A stretch of 64,000 nucleotides of DNA from Isoetes taiwanensis (GCA_021234155.1 JAJEKV010000011.1:2172001-2236000); one strand, 5' to 3'. Positions 22,311-33,660 are shown, counted from the first letter of the stretch. A program made the numbers and translations. The notes: generated from the letters alone by a model not told the origin.

Positions 22311-22394
22311 TAATCTTCCGAATATGCTTTTTTAAAGAATATTCTGAGGATTACAGTAATAATCTTTCGAATATACCTTTTTAAAGAATATTCT
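22311..22394. repeat. duplicated AAAGAATATTCT module
   Basis: Two copies (22311-22345 and 22361-22394) of AATCTT-CGAATAT followed by a T tract and AAAGAATATTCT. GAATAT and ATATTC within each copy can pair. AGAATATTCT contains GAA-nn-TTC, half of a heat-shock element, but with no promoter nearby I do not assign a function. Confidence 0.6.
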
Positions 22395-22979
22395 TATGTG
22401 GTTTCAGCGGGAATACTCTGTTCCGGCTCTGCTCCGCCATAGCCATGGAAATTTCCCTTCACTGCGATACCTTTGCTTCACGTTTTGAGGCCGCCATGCT
22501 GATTTAAGGACGATTTCTATGCAGAATCGGGGCCCATTTCTATGCTTGAAGGCCGTTTCTCTGCAGTCATAGCCATGGAAATTTCTCTGCAGCCGACTCC
22601 TCATGGGCAGTGGTTTTTTGTTTGGGTTGTGACAGAGCTCTTTGTTTTCTTCCGATCAGGTTCGTTCAGTGCAGATTTTGCTTTTGGTTTTGGTGTTCAG
22701 GGTTTGCGAGATTCAAATCCGGCCCTTGTTTAGGATTTGCTAGATTCCAATCAGGCCTTATTTTGCTTTAGTTTTGTTGTTTATGCTCAGATTTACATCA
22801 AGAATTTTGCCAATTTGTTCCGTTTATTGGAACTGTGCTCTCCATTGAGATTTTTTCCAGAGTTTTCTTCATTGTTCCAAACTACAGGATGGTTTGGCTT
22901 GGCTTGGTTTGATCAGACGGTTCAAGCCCAAGACGAACAAAGGCAGTTTGATGGTGAAAACCTGCTCGGGTCTGTGGTT
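22395..22979. other. no recognisable gene
   Basis: Contains the 18-bp direct repeat CATAGCCATGGAAATTTC at 22437 and 22568. The 137-codon plus frame at 22737-23150 crosses the foldback that follows and has no recognisable domain. Confidence 0.35.
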
Positions 22980-23092
22980 AAGGGAGGTCAACCCTCCCCT
23001 CTCGCAAATTATGGGAAACAAACCCTCTCGGCCTGCCGGCCTCGAGGGTTTATTTCCCATAATTTGCTTGAGGGGAGGGTTAACCTCCTCTT
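22980..23092. mobile_element. near-perfect 113-bp foldback
   Basis: Two arms of about 55 bp pair with almost no loop. The left arm runs from AAGGGAGGTCAACCCTCCCC through CAAATTATGGGAAA to CGGCCTGC; the right arm is its complement. About five mismatches are seen. If transcribed it would form a long hairpin RNA. It lies about 200 bases downstream of the intact lipocalin gene. Confidence 0.85.
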
Positions 23093-23297
23093 ATTTCTAT
23101 TCAACTCAAGCCGTAGCCACTTTATCTCGACACCAATAGAGCACATTTAACTTGAAACTTTAGAGCACTTACCTTCAAAGGTAAAAAGCTTCACCTTAAA
23201 AGAACAGATATCAACGACAAACCATTCACGAATATATAACAGGATAAGATAATTTATTCACAATCTCGTATACAAGGCAGTCTTATCTACAAAAATA

Positions 23298-24089
23298 TCA
23301 CTTTCCCAAAAGAGATTTAAACCACCAAGAGCCCTTATCTTCCACTGTTTGATCTTCAGCGCCTTCCACATGGTTTGTCTTTTGAAGGGTATCCACATCA
23401 TAACCCTGCTCCTTAGCTAGTTCCACAAGTTTGCAATACGTCTCCTCTTCCAAAGCTGGCTTACGCGAAAGGATCTAAATCAAAGACAGTATCAAAGATA
23501 AGAATCAAATTGAAAGAGAGCTTACCACAAAGTAATAAAAAAGAAAACACAATTCAAAGCAAGCAACTAAAAGCACTACCAAAATTCTGAATGAAGAAAG
23601 GGGTTTTTACCAATTCAAAACATTAAGGATGGGAATTTTAACCCATAAAAAGTACTAAAGGACACCAGAACTACCAAAATGCAGAGCATGAAGAATTGAA
23701 AAAAAAATCCTTACCCAAAGATATCTTCTAGAGGGTTGTCCAACGAGAGCCCATTGATAATCTTCATCCAAAGCCATCACCCAATAATCCCCTGTGACAG
23801 GAAAAACTGGCAAGAAAGGAGGGACCCAAAATCGAACTAAAATTTTTGCATCTGGGCTCTTGGGATCGGCCTTCCAAGCAGAACCTTCAATATAGCTTCG
23901 TTTTCCATCAAGCCATGTCTCATTCAGCACATTAACAGAGCCATCAGGCTTGAGGGTATAAGTGGCCCTTGTATTTAGGCCCCCTTTTGGCTGAAACCTT
24001 GAAGGAATATTTGCAATCTGATACCATCTACCCATGTAACGCTCTAAATCAAGGTTTTTGACAGTTACAAGATCATCTTGGCGACCCAT
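23298..24089 (-). CDS. TIL: temperature-induced lipocalin, complete copy
   Basis: Two-exon plant TIL lipocalin on the minus strand. Exon 1 (24089-23715, 125 codons) opens MGRQDDLVTVKNLDLERYMG. It carries the lipocalin G-x-W at residues 20-22, the proline-rich VPPFLPVFPVTGDYW loop that is typical of plant TILs and linked to membrane attachment, and GQPSRRYLW at the exon end, followed by a GTAAGG donor. Exon 2 (23474-23298, 58 codons) follows TTTAG and runs ILSRKPALEEETYCKLVE to the family-typical end WWFKSLLGK. The 183-residue total fits the usual TIL length. No frame damage is seen, so this is the best candidate for a working host gene here. Copies at 3.6-4.3 kb and 19.0-19.5 kb on the same strand are its diverged relatives. 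Confidence 0.93.
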
Positions 24090-24286
24090 CTTCGGATTTC
24101 AAAGCAAACCGGAATGCAGATCTGTCTTGGGAATGAAAAACCCTATTTGTAACAGAGATGAGTAGACTCTTTACCTTGTATTGCTTGAATGCAAAGAAAG
24201 CGCTGTCGGTTGTCCAATTTGGGATATTTCTGACTCGTTTTCTCGTGGCGGCCATGCCCTTCTCTTCGTGGGTACATGTCCACCAC

Positions 24287-24300
24287 AGGGTTTAGGGTTT
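24287..24300. promoter_or_regulatory. telo-box-like motif upstream of lipocalin
   Basis: AGGGTTTAGGGTTT reads AAACCCTAAACCCT on the gene strand, about 200 bases before the ATG. AAACCCTA motifs are common in promoters of expressed plant genes. Its role here is an inference from sequence and position. Confidence 0.35.
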
Positions 24301-24495
24301 CTAAAATGTTCACTTTGGGAACAATGTGAATGTTTTCGCGAGTGCGATGTTACGTGGAATGGAAGGACGGACGCGGCAATTCCGGTTTCTGCAGTTCGTC
24401 AAGCAAAGTAGGTGAGCGTTCTTGAAAAATCTGGAGTCATTCTGATCAAGAATGACAAATAGCTGTGCAGAAACCGGTAGAATCCGGTTTATCTT

Positions 24496-24640
24496 TGCTT
24501 GACATTGGAGAACGGAATGGGGTCAGCCATTCTTGCTGCCCCCATGACCTGCAGAATCAGGTCGCGCCGCCTGATTCTGCAAGTCATGGGGGCAGCAAGA
24601 ATGGCTTCCCCCATTCCGTTCTCCATTACGTCAAGGCAAG
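24496..24640. mobile_element. 145-bp foldback, first of a pair
   Basis: Arms of about 65 bp. The left is GGAGAACGGAATGGGG, then GCCATTCTTGCTGCCCCCAT, then TGCAGAATCAGG; the right is the complement, around an 8-base loop (TCGCGCCG). Pairing is nearly complete. It lies about 400 bases upstream of the intact lipocalin start. Confidence 0.85.
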
Positions 24641-24729
24641 TGGGTCTGCCTTCCGGCAGTTTTTCTGTCCATTCAAAACAAGAATGGCAAATAGCTATGC
24701 CAAAACCTGTAGAATCAGGTTACCTTGCC

Positions 24730-24870
24730 TTGACGTCGTGGAGCGGGAAGGGGTCCGGCATTCTTACCCGACCCGACTGCCGTCGAGAATCGATGCGCCT
24801 CAGCGGCTCCCACGATTTCACAGCAGGTCGTAGGCAAGAATGCCCTCCCCCTTCCCGTTCCACATAACGT
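24730..24870. mobile_element. imperfect foldback, second of a pair
   Basis: Arms GGAGCGGGAAGGGG and GGCATTCTT pair with AAGAATGCC and the complementary CCCCTTCCCGTTCC. The centre is less well paired. The 60 bases before each foldback are homologous (GGCAAATAGCTATGCC and GACAAATAGCTGTGCA types), so the two foldbacks are tandem relatives. Confidence 0.7.
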
Positions 24871-25132
24871 AAAAACAGGTTAGATAAAATTCTGCTTGCG
24901 CATCCAATAGCGCCATGCCACGTGGCACACATTCAAACCCTGAATGTAAGCCCTTTCCTGAGTTTCTTCCTGCTGCGGCGTTTCTTGGCTGCTCCGGCAG
25001 TTTTACCAGCGATTCAGAAGATCTACCCTGCATTCTATGGAGTTTACCTTCGATTCTGAAGATCTACCCTGCATTTTACGGAGTTACCTGCGATTCTGTA
25101 AGTGGCAGAATTTTATCTAACCTATTTTCACG
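24867..25132. repeat. 28-bp inverted repeat pair
   Basis: 24867-24895 (ACGTAAAAACAGGTTAGATA then AAATTCTGC) is inverted at 25105-25132. About 210 bases separate the arms. Between them ACCTTCGATTCTGAAGATCT-like sentences repeat twice (25015 and 25050). Confidence 0.7.
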
Positions 25133-25136
25133 TTTT

Positions 25137-25204
25137 AAGAATCACCTCTTACCTGTGATTCTGGCAGAATTCCACACCAGAATCACAGGTAAGAGGTGAT
25201 TCTT
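25137..25204. repeat. perfect 27-bp stem hairpin
   Basis: AAGAATCACCTCTTACCTGT, continuing to GATTCTGG, is exactly complementary to the sequence ending at 25204. The loop is about 12 bases (CAGAATTCCACA). Confidence 0.9.
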
Positions 25205-25207
25205 ATA

Positions 25208-26508
25208 TACGTAAACGACACTTACGTGTCATCCTGCCCTAGCTTCCACTGTGGTGCTGACACGTGGCTTTTTTCAATGACAGGAATGTGCACTAAATAT
25301 ACTTGCATTCTGTTTTTACTTGCATTCTGTTTCTACTTGCATTTTCACTTGCATTCTGGTGTTTTTAGTTGCATTCTGGATTTCTGCTTGCATTTCAAAT
25401 ATCTACTTACATTCTCCTACACCATCCAACTTTAAAGTTCACAGATTTAACTCAGGAATTCAATTAGCCATTCAATAGATTTAAGCTACAACACAGATTC
25501 AAATCATGAAGAATCAGAAATATATTACCAATGCAAAAGTCTCATTATATTCATCATATGAAGATCACATTGTAAAGATAAAACCTGTGATAAAACATAT
25601 CCAAAAGCAAGTATCAAAAACCTTTCACTTCATCAAACCCACAATCGAGGAAGAGATCTGATATCGAAATCAACTTGGCTTTTGCAAACTTCACTTGAAA
25701 CATCTTCATGTACCATCTTTTTTAATAATATAAGAAAAAAAAAAACATGCCTAAGAACGTTAAGATCACATATAAGATCACAAACAAACATGCAAGAACC
25801 TAAAATCTATAAAGGAAGCCTAAATCTCATAAGAACTTGCATGCATTTTGTGTACTAACATCTACAATAAGTGAAGCTTTATACCTTCTATCATGTTCGA
25901 ATGTCCCCTAAGAATCGCCTTCCCCATTCCAATCTTTGGCAAGAAATACAACTAACAATGGCTAAGAACACGGTTTGATCGCCAACAAACAAAATATAGT
26001 TAAAAAACTTGCATGCATACCAAGAAATAGTAATGAGAGTAAAAATTTAGATCAAGGGACCCTAACATCTAAAATAAAAAGAAGAGCTTTTACCTTTGAT
26101 CTTCAAATATTCCTTAACAATCGTCTTCTCACAAATTTTGGGCAAGATTCCACACCAGATCTGCCAGAAATATAAAACAAGAAGTTATTAAGAAAACTTA
26201 GTGGGGTAAGCATGTAAGCATAAGCATAAACACTCAAAACTCACCAAAGAATTCGAAAAATCTTCAAAAAAACTCCAAAAAACTCGAAATATCTTCACAA
26301 AACTTACGGAATACTTTTGCAAAATGGTAACGGTAAAAACCGAGGTACAAAAAAATGCAAATCAACATGCTTGCGGACCTCAAAGCCTTTGGCTTCTTTC
26401 CACCAAAAATTACCTAGGGGTTCGTCTTGGCGTCCCAAAGCTCTCACTAACGAAAAAACAGAGTTCTTTGTTTGCCACGCAGGATGACACGTAAGTGTCG
26501 TCCACGTA
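25208..26508. mobile_element. possible 1.3-kb element with 30-bp inverted ends
   Basis: 25208-25237 and 26479-26508 are inverted copies with 28 of 30 matches (core ACGACACTTACGTGTCATCC). The interior is AT-rich with no recognised protein. It includes a run of ACTTGCATTCTG repeats. I did not find a target duplication. Confidence 0.5.
25301..25415. repeat. degenerate ACTTGCATTCTG repeats
   Basis: About seven imperfect copies of ACTTGCATTCTG spaced 16-24 bases apart. Confidence 0.75.
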
Positions 26509-27100
26509 AAGCCATGCTGTCACTTTAAGTGACATCGATGAAATTCCATGGATTTGAAGGGCTCCCAATCATAGAAACCGTTCTCAATTTCCATCTCCAT
26601 TAATGTCACAAAAAGTGACATTTAGCCATACTTAGAAAAAACACTTTCGGGGCAGGCCATGTTGTTGCGTCCACCACTAGCGTGGTGCCACATGGCCTTT
26701 GTTTCAAATCAAGAAACTTATCCCAAAAAAAGTTTGCTTGTTGATGAGCTTCTACTCCCAACCACGCTTCAAAAACTTCTCTGCGGCATTTTACCAACCA
26801 TTTTCGCATATTTACCAATGATTCGGAGCATTTACCTATCATTCCGGATCATTTACCCAGCATTCCAATTGTTTTCACTCTGGGTAGATTGCTTCCTAAG
26901 TGTTTCCATGTTACAAGAATGGCAATCTACTTGCCATCCTTTAGATGGATGTCAACATGGCTCCGGATTTGATCGGCGTGTTGCCATGTTTCCATCCCGG
27001 GATGGCAGTAAATTGCCATGGTCCGAAACCTCCGAAAATTCCCCTAAAACTTTGATCTGAAAATGGTGGCAAGAATATCTTTCCCATTTTCCTTCCACAA
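26509..27100. other. no recognisable gene; two TGTCAC palindromes
   Basis: TGTCACTTTAAGTGACA near 26518 and TGTCACAAAAAGTGACA near 26605 are short palindromes. 26930-27060 repeats the GGCAA-CTTGCC-type motifs also seen near 4.85 kb and 24.5 kb. Confidence 0.4.
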
Positions 27101-27101
27101 T

Positions 27102-27130
27102 GTCAAGAATAGAATAGAATAGAATTGTTT
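27102..27130 (-). repeat. LINE 3' pentamer tail
   Basis: AGAAT repeated about four times on the plus strand, i.e. ATTCT repeats at the 3' end of the minus-strand LINE. Short-repeat tails instead of poly(A) are typical of several LINE clades. Confidence 0.6.
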
Positions 27131-27444
27131 TTATCGTCCACGGAGACCAATCGGCCTATGGGATCCAATACAAAAAGCGCAGCCGAAACCACATTCTTGC
27201 CGGGATTAAAAAACCCGCCCAAGGGTTTTGGAGGAAAAACCGGGTAGCAATAAGGCTGGCGACAACGGTTAAATGGTTGGATCAGGGGGGATATCCGAAG
27301 CCCTCAAGTCCGATTATTCCTGAATGTATGATCCGAAAGTGAGCGAAGTAGAAGTGCCCTAAAATCATATGTGGCGGCTCATCGATCTAATCAATCGAGC
27401 ATAGCGTGTCCTTGGATGTTGGACCGATCATATGCCGGGCAGCT

Positions 27445-30400
27445 CTAGAAAGTGTGACACTCATCCTCAACAGCTCCCATCTGGCAGCACTGACAAACCC
27501 TATCATGACATGGCTCCCCAATCCATCGACCTGTCTCAATCCGAAGATGGTGGGCACCTGTGCGAATGGAGGCGATATGCCTGCGCTTTTTCATGGGCAG
27601 ATGTGAACGTAGGTAGCTCTGTGGGCCTCGTTCTAATGTGGGATTTATGTGCTGCTTGTAATGTGTTGTTTTGACTTGCTCTAGGGCCCAGGAATCCCAA
27701 AGCTTGCTTGAGAAACAAGCATCAAGGTAACATCTCAGGCTGTCGCGATCTGCCTCTGTTTCTACCTGGATGCATGTGCTCCTGGACATTCCATCTAGTT
27801 AGCCACTGCACTCTTTTATCCTTCCAACAATTCTTGAGTCGTTGCAGTCCCATTGCCACTGTATAAGCCAAGTGCGGTAGACGATCATCATCCATGTTTA
27901 CCACCTTCTGGAAATAGACGATGTGTCTATCAAGGGCCGCTAGTGGCAGGAAACCTGTCTCCTGCAACAAAATTTGATATGGGACCGTGGATTTCACTCC
28001 AAGTGCCCGTGCTAAGAAGGCCTTCTGCACCTGTTCTAAGTCGCTCCAAGTAGCAAGGAACACCACTGGGCCCCAGACTTCAACCCCGTACAAAAGAACG
28101 GGCTCTATCAATACCCTGAACAGATGTGCCTGATGTCCCCAATCATAAATTATGCTCTGTGGTTATTGTTCTGCATTGCATAAAGTGCTTTCCAGCCTGC
28201 TGCTACACGCAATCTTATGGAGTGTAGAAGGAAACCCCACTCTCAGATACTTGTAGGTGGGTGTCACCTCCACTTGTTGCCCTCGATAAGTGAATGAAGG
28301 GGGCCTTGGATGGCGCGAGGATGAGATTAGGACCACCTTAGTCTTGGCCAGATTGACGTTCATGTCTGTGGCCTGGCAGAATGTATCCAAAGCATCTAGG
28401 TGAGACTGCATATCCTCTGGAGTGTGAGCTAAGAGGTCAACATCATCTGCATAGATGAGTTGCCTGATGCAAAAGTTAGGTCCCGCCATCCCCATTGTCC
28501 ATGAGCCAGTGTTCCAACTGGTCAATGTACAGACCAAACAATGTTGGGGAAAGAGGACATCCCTGACAGACCCCAATACTGCTAGTGAATGGTTGTCCCG
28601 TCATCCGCATCTGACCTGAACAACTCTCGTACAACCTGTATACTGCATTTTGCATATCCACAGGAATCTCAAGTTGCCGCAATCTTTCCCATAATTTTTC
28701 CCGAGGCACAGTGTCAAAAGCCTTCGCAAAGTCAACAAAGCAACAATACAGGTCTGGCCGACGGTTTCTGCTATCCTCAACCAAAGTCCTCAATGTGAAG
28801 ATATGATCAATGGTTGAATGTCGGGGTCTGAACCCTGTTTGCGTGAGAGCTCGCACACCTGTTGCTTCTGCCCACCTGGTCAGCTGTTGCTCAATAATGC
28901 CAGCTAGCAGTTTGGCAAACACCGAACTGACCATGATTGTTCGGTAATTGGTTGGACTATGTGGATCTCCTGCTTGTAAATGGGGACAACTATGCTTGTG
29001 GTCCACTGCTGGGGGAATCCTTCCTGTAGTGCTTTGTTGAACATAGCGGCTAGGACTGGTACCATAGGCTCCCCTGCCCACTTGAGCAACTCTGCCTGCA
29101 TACCATCCAGGTCCGTTGCTTTCCCATTGGCCAAATGCTGCAGACCCTGGGTGGTAACGTACACAGCACTAAAGTGCTCGGTCTGGTGAATATGATGAGT
29201 GTGGAGCATGGAATGGTGCATGGTGTGGTGTGGTATTCTAATGTCGGACCATTCTGTGGGCGTATGAGTGCTCGTGTCCCTTGAGGATCATAGAGTTGCT
29301 GCAAGTATTGTTCCCACTGCTCATTAGTGATGCTCCCATAGGCTGGGCCAGCTTTCGAAGAACCTTGTGCCAAAAGGTTCTAGGATGGCTTTTCAACATG
29401 TAAAACATTTCCCTTTGATGACATGCAATGTACTGAAAGCACGATACTGTGTGGTGGCATGTGGGCACATTGCAGGATCTGTGATCTGGCAGAGCCGGCA
29501 TTTGTATTCCTTACACTCAGCATCAAACCACCGATTACGCGAGAATGTTGCAGTCCCTGTGATACTTCTGGGGCATGCTATCCCAAAACATCTTTCTGCG
29601 ACAGTACCAAGTAGCTCAATCAGCTGACCCGCTTGCTGCTCTAGCGTGGGGGCCTGCAAAATTCCTGAAAGGTCATCTATGAGCATATCAGCATAATCCT
29701 TTGCCTGCTCATAATCCAATCGCAAGTGAGGTATACGAGGAGCTGTCGTAGAAGGGGTTCTAGCAGCCTGCCAAGCCAACTGCAGGTAGAGTGGAAGGTG
29801 ATTTGAGTCGGTCTCCTCATCTCTACTGTCTGTGCCTACCCGAAAGTGGTTGATCAAATGTACATCCTGCTCAGCGATTAATAGATAGTCCACCACACTA
29901 GATCCTCCACCTTGATTCTCTTGTCTGCAGGTGCACTTACAGGAGGAAGGCCACCGTGCCAGGCCATTACAAATTATCAAGTCAAAGACACCACATAACT
30001 GCCTGCCAAAGCGCGTGACCTGACTATCATCTCATGTTCGTGGCCAAGCCGCCTCCGCGGGGCGCAGCTGTAACACATCCTGAGCCAAAGGATCAAGTCT
30101 CATGGGCTGCTCTACTCCTGTCCGTGCATTGAAGTCCCCAAGGAGTACCACACTACCCAACTGTCTATGTTGCTGTATGTCATCATATAGATCGACATAT
30201 GGAGCTAGCCTGTCCACATCTGAGTGGGCATGGTAAAAGTTGCTTTCTGCATGTAAAAGTAGCAAGCAGCCAAGAAGAGAGTGTTGCCACTACAATTCTG
30301 CACCCGCACCCACAAGTATCGGTTGTGTCTGTCAATCTTGTGCAGGAAGACCGACTGTGCCAAAGACTCCCGGTAATAACATGACACCACCTCCATGTCC

Positions 30401-30560
30401 CCTCTTGCATGTTCAACTATTGAAGACTGAGAAATGTTGATAGCCTAGAAGATCGGGTAGCCTATGTCCTGCGTGCTCCCATGTCTCCATGAGGAAGATG
30501 AGATCCATATCTGCAGCAACAGAGTTGAGACTATCCCCCTTTTGCCATGGGAAACCTTAA
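27445..30560 (-). pseudogene. LINE ORF2: endonuclease and reverse transcriptase
   Basis: Minus-strand ORF2 of a non-LTR retrotransposon, nearly full length but broken. Endonuclease: ETW near 30495, SNFYHAHSDVDRLAPYVDLY at 30235, LGDFNARTG at 30130, and SSVVDYLLI with a downstream SNHLPL (29890-29800). Reverse transcriptase: YRTIMVSSVFAKLLAGIIEQ, TGFRPRHSTIDHIFTLRTLV, CCFVDFAKAFDTVPREKLW (motif A), IGVCQGCPLSPTLFGLYIDQ, then an intact YADDVDLL at about 28450. C-terminus: QVQKAFLARALGVKSTVPYQ, then a cysteine/histidine block RTGAHHLRIETGRW...CQCC...VEDECHTF (27560-27450). At least five frameshifts divide it. It belongs to the same family as the copy at 15-17.5 kb. Confidence 0.9.
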
Positions 30561-30592
30561 CAATTCCAGGAGACCACCCGAAGGCACATTCC

Positions 30593-31577
30593 CTATTTGT
30601 TAGTAGGAGAGGCATGCGCAGATTGAGTTGTGGGGGAAGAGTGGGAAGCGGTAGCAGACTGAGTCATGCGGACAGAGTGAGAAGCAGTAGGGGTTGGGGC
30701 AGAGTGAGAAGCAGTAGGAGTTGGGGTGGCATATGACTGAGGAGTAGTGGCAGTGGCAGCAGGGCGTGGGGCTGGAGCAGACGGTAGAGCATGATCAGAG
30801 GAGGTGGGGGCTACAGCTGAATGGCCCGCAGGGTCTGCAGCAACATTCGGTGAGCAGAAAATGTGCATCTTGCCTCGAACTAGCCCCGCAGCTCCTCCTT
30901 GATAGCGGATACCTCGAACCTTGGTGAGCTCAGGCCTGCGGGACTCTTGTGGCGCTGCGGTGAGGCCTCGGTCCACATACAAGGATGTTCCCTTCAATTG
31001 CTTGCCCTGGCGCAGTATGGCATCCCGTACTTGCATATCTGCTATGAATATGTCAATACGGTTGTAGGCAGAACATCGAGCACCATGACGGCTGGCTCGA
31101 GCAATGTGTACAAGCCTAGGCAATGTCATACGATTGATGATCGATCTGCATCTGGAGTCGGTGAATGAGATTCTCTCCCTCTTCTTCTGGCAAATCACCA
31201 AATTATGAGCTCTCCGTCTGCGTTCACTAAGTTCACGTGGATCAACATTTGCTGGGACAGCATGTACTGGCTGATGTCTGTGAGTTGAAGGCGCTGTCTG
31301 GTGTCCATGAACAGGAGGATCCTGTTGGCGTAGAGGGAATGGTGAAGTAGGGCGTCGTGGTGCCTGCCTAGATTGACTTCGCATGGGTCCTTGAGCATGC
31401 GTGGCAGCTGAGGTGCCAGAGATTGCCTCCCCACGGCCGAGGCTCGGCTCTATTGGAATTGTTTCAAATTGCCCAACTCGTATACACAATTTTGCAAGGC
31501 CTCGTGTGCATTGGCAGGGAGTCCTTTCTCCTGTTGGATTGTAGCTTCTCGTAGCTCGTGTACCTCTTGCTCTTGAA
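30593..31577 (-). pseudogene. LINE ORF1, 3' part
   Basis: A 298-codon frame upstream of ORF2. Its middle contains an RRM-like block (HNLVICQKKRERISF...NRIDIFIADMQVRDAILRQG...LKGTSLYVDRGLT), typical of LINE ORF1 proteins that bind the element RNA. The N-terminal side is basic, and the C-terminal tail is rich in Ala/Pro/Ser/Thr with repeated ATPTASHS-like units. The upstream continuation, in another frame, runs to 31578. There the 28.8-kb element is inserted, and the rest of ORF1 resumes at 60361. Confidence 0.75.
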
Positions 31578-31585
31578 CAAGGGAA

Positions 31586-31790
31586 CAGGGATAGGTTCTG
31601 TACGTATGAAATTATTTTTTCAGACGTATAAAGTCCAAAAATACATATTTTTGGGAAAAATACGTATTTTTCGTATTTAATACTCGCCGGCCGGAAAAAA
31701 AAAATTTCGCGTAAGCGAAACCTTCAGTTTCGCTTACGCGAAACTTTTTTCGCGTAAGCGAATGCAAAAATTCAAAAAAAAAAAAAAAAA
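31586..31790. repeat. left terminal region of the composite element
   Basis: Terminal repeat, TACGT-rich zone, then CGCGTAAGCGAAACCTTCAG and its inverse, and a 20-base A tract where array A starts. Dense inverted subterminal motifs are usual transposase-binding sites in hAT elements. Confidence 0.7.
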
Positions 31791-32829
31791 AAAACCCGGT
31801 CGAAACTAGCCTAGACCTCGGCCATACTAGCATCGACATCAATCAAGGTCAATCCCTTATATTGTCTTATCATCCTGATCTTGTCTAGGCATATGACAAT
31901 ATCAGTGCCAAAAATCATAGGTCCAAATATGCCTTTACTATTTTTATCCCGTCTGTAATCGAATCCAGCCCCCAATCTCATGCTAGGGCTAATATTTGGT
32001 CAGAAAGTCTACTGACTATTGTAACATCATATCGAACCATATTCCTGGATATTAAACTTATAAATTCACTGTTACAACAAAGTACCAGTATTTTTCTAAG
32101 TCTTACTGCCTATAAGAAAACTATTATTGGTCATCCTCCCCAGGACCACCTATTTTAAATGATGGACCATGTATAATGCCTTTTCATTCATGCTATCATA
32201 TGTTAAACTTAGACAGTTAGTTACTGTTTTTGAATATGTCATTCAAGTGCCTACATATTCTGAGTTCTTTGTTACTTGTTATTTCAAACTAGAACATCCC
32301 TGTTTGTAGTATGTAAAGCCATTAACATTTTCTCAGAATATCAACCTTAATTTTCAAGCAGTTATACATCAGCATGACCTACTGGAAATATTAAATCAGA
32401 GCATACATTGAAATATGACATTATTGCATGCATATGGATCCAATAGAGTGTATCAAAACTATATCTCATAAAACTTCAATATGTAATGTTTAAAGATAGC
32501 ATCTTAGAGACCATTGCCAAAACATGTTCTGGAAAAGCATTTCAAAATTTTCCAGAAAGTTTGCCACGAAAAACCAGCCTTAATGTATCTTTATCAGTAT
32601 TATAGTTTCAGGCTTTTTGACTTATATAACCGTAATAAGCATAATGTAAAACAGAGTAACTGGAACTTTTTACCATGTAGTCTTCTAGACATATAAACTT
32701 TCACATCTTGGACATAGAAGTAACTTTGCAATCTTCTTTTTTTTTTTTTTTCACGTTTTTAACTCTCAGATTCATCACGTAACTGCAACTTGGACAACAG
32801 AAAGCACAAAGGGAAGAGATTACCCGTAC

Positions 32830-32955
32830 CTGCAGCCAATCAATACAATGTTAGCCAAAAAATTGGGTGACATTGCAAGGGCCAAAAGGTACCTTGGGTA
32901 ATCTCGGCTTATGGCCTGTTACCCTTTGTACCTTTTGTCCAAGCAAAGCATGAGT
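32830..32955 (-). pseudogene. exon-like block b, unit A1
   Basis: The minus strand reads GHKPRLPKVPFGPCNVTQ and then hits a frameshift in a T run. The block ends CTGCAG|GTACGG, a strong donor. In unit A3 the T run is one base shorter and the frame continues as FLANIVLIGC. The same block occurs in array B as KPKVPFGPCIFTQSMANN...GC. Conservation of protein sequence across diverged arrays indicates past coding. Function unknown. Confidence 0.45.
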
Positions 32956-33164
32956 AAACTAATCCAAATATATGAAACATTTTGTTAAGAAAAATTTAAA
33001 AGACGATTATGAACGGATAGCTCAAACACATGCATGTAGAAATCAGATCTTATAAAGACCTAAATGGTAATATGAGGCCACTCTCATTGTGTAAAGGGAA
33101 CCCCTCAAAGTATATATTCCCTTGAACTGTTACTTGGAATATTTAAGAAATATAGGTTTAATAC

Positions 33165-33660
33165 CTGTAAATCTTCTTGATCAGACCCAGCGTCCACTTC
33201 TGGTTGTGTTTCAGGCACGAATCCATCAGGTCCTTCTTTAGGATAATTGTTATTGTTCCTAGGCATCTTTGATCCAGAATAAAACTGCCTATTGCCTCCA
33301 TGTGCTTCCCCTTTCCTCTTTTACGTGCCATTTTGGTTTAGCCGAAATGCCAAAGGATAATTCTGAGAGATTCGGGCTTTCAAAGCAACTCAAGCATTCT
33401 TTTCTCGCATCGAACTGGCGTTCCAGCTCCTTCTCACACTCAGAACCTGAGCTAAAGAATTGGCCGTCTGTGTCATATTCCATGAGTCTTTTAGTAGACT
33501 TTTGTAACCCTAAAAGCAAAAGCCCGGGAAAAATGAAGAACTTGAGTGCTCTAACTAGCGTCCACTGTATTGGCATGCATAAAATCCCCAAGATTATTCG
33601 GCCATCGCTATCCACAGCAGATGTCTTTACTAAAGCTGCCTTGCTAAAAGTCTTTGCCAT
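33165..33660 (-). CDS. exon-like block a, unit A1
   Basis: Opens MAKTFSKAALVKTSAVDSDG. A hydrophobic stretch (ILGILCMPIQWMLVRALKFF and on to LLLLGL) could span a membrane. A charged part (SECEKELERQF) follows. This copy has a frame change near 33330 relative to A2. The tail with PETQPEVDAGSDQEDLQ ends at a CAG|GTATTA donor (33165). An acceptor-like CTCCCTTACAG lies upstream of the ATG, so the block could also be an internal exon. No family recognised. At the array edge this copy has no downstream ORF1 to join. Confidence 0.4.

Noticed and set aside
22737-23150. 137-codon plus-strand frame
   Set aside because: It runs straight through a foldback element, which keeps frames open on both strands by symmetry.
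25301-25415. CRISPR-like array
   Set aside because: Repeats are short, degenerate and unevenly spaced, in a plant nuclear context with no associated genes.
32514-32696. 60-codon plus-strand frame repeated in all three A units
   Set aside because: Its conservation follows from the tandem duplication. It lies opposite the coding strand, has no domain and is absent from array B.
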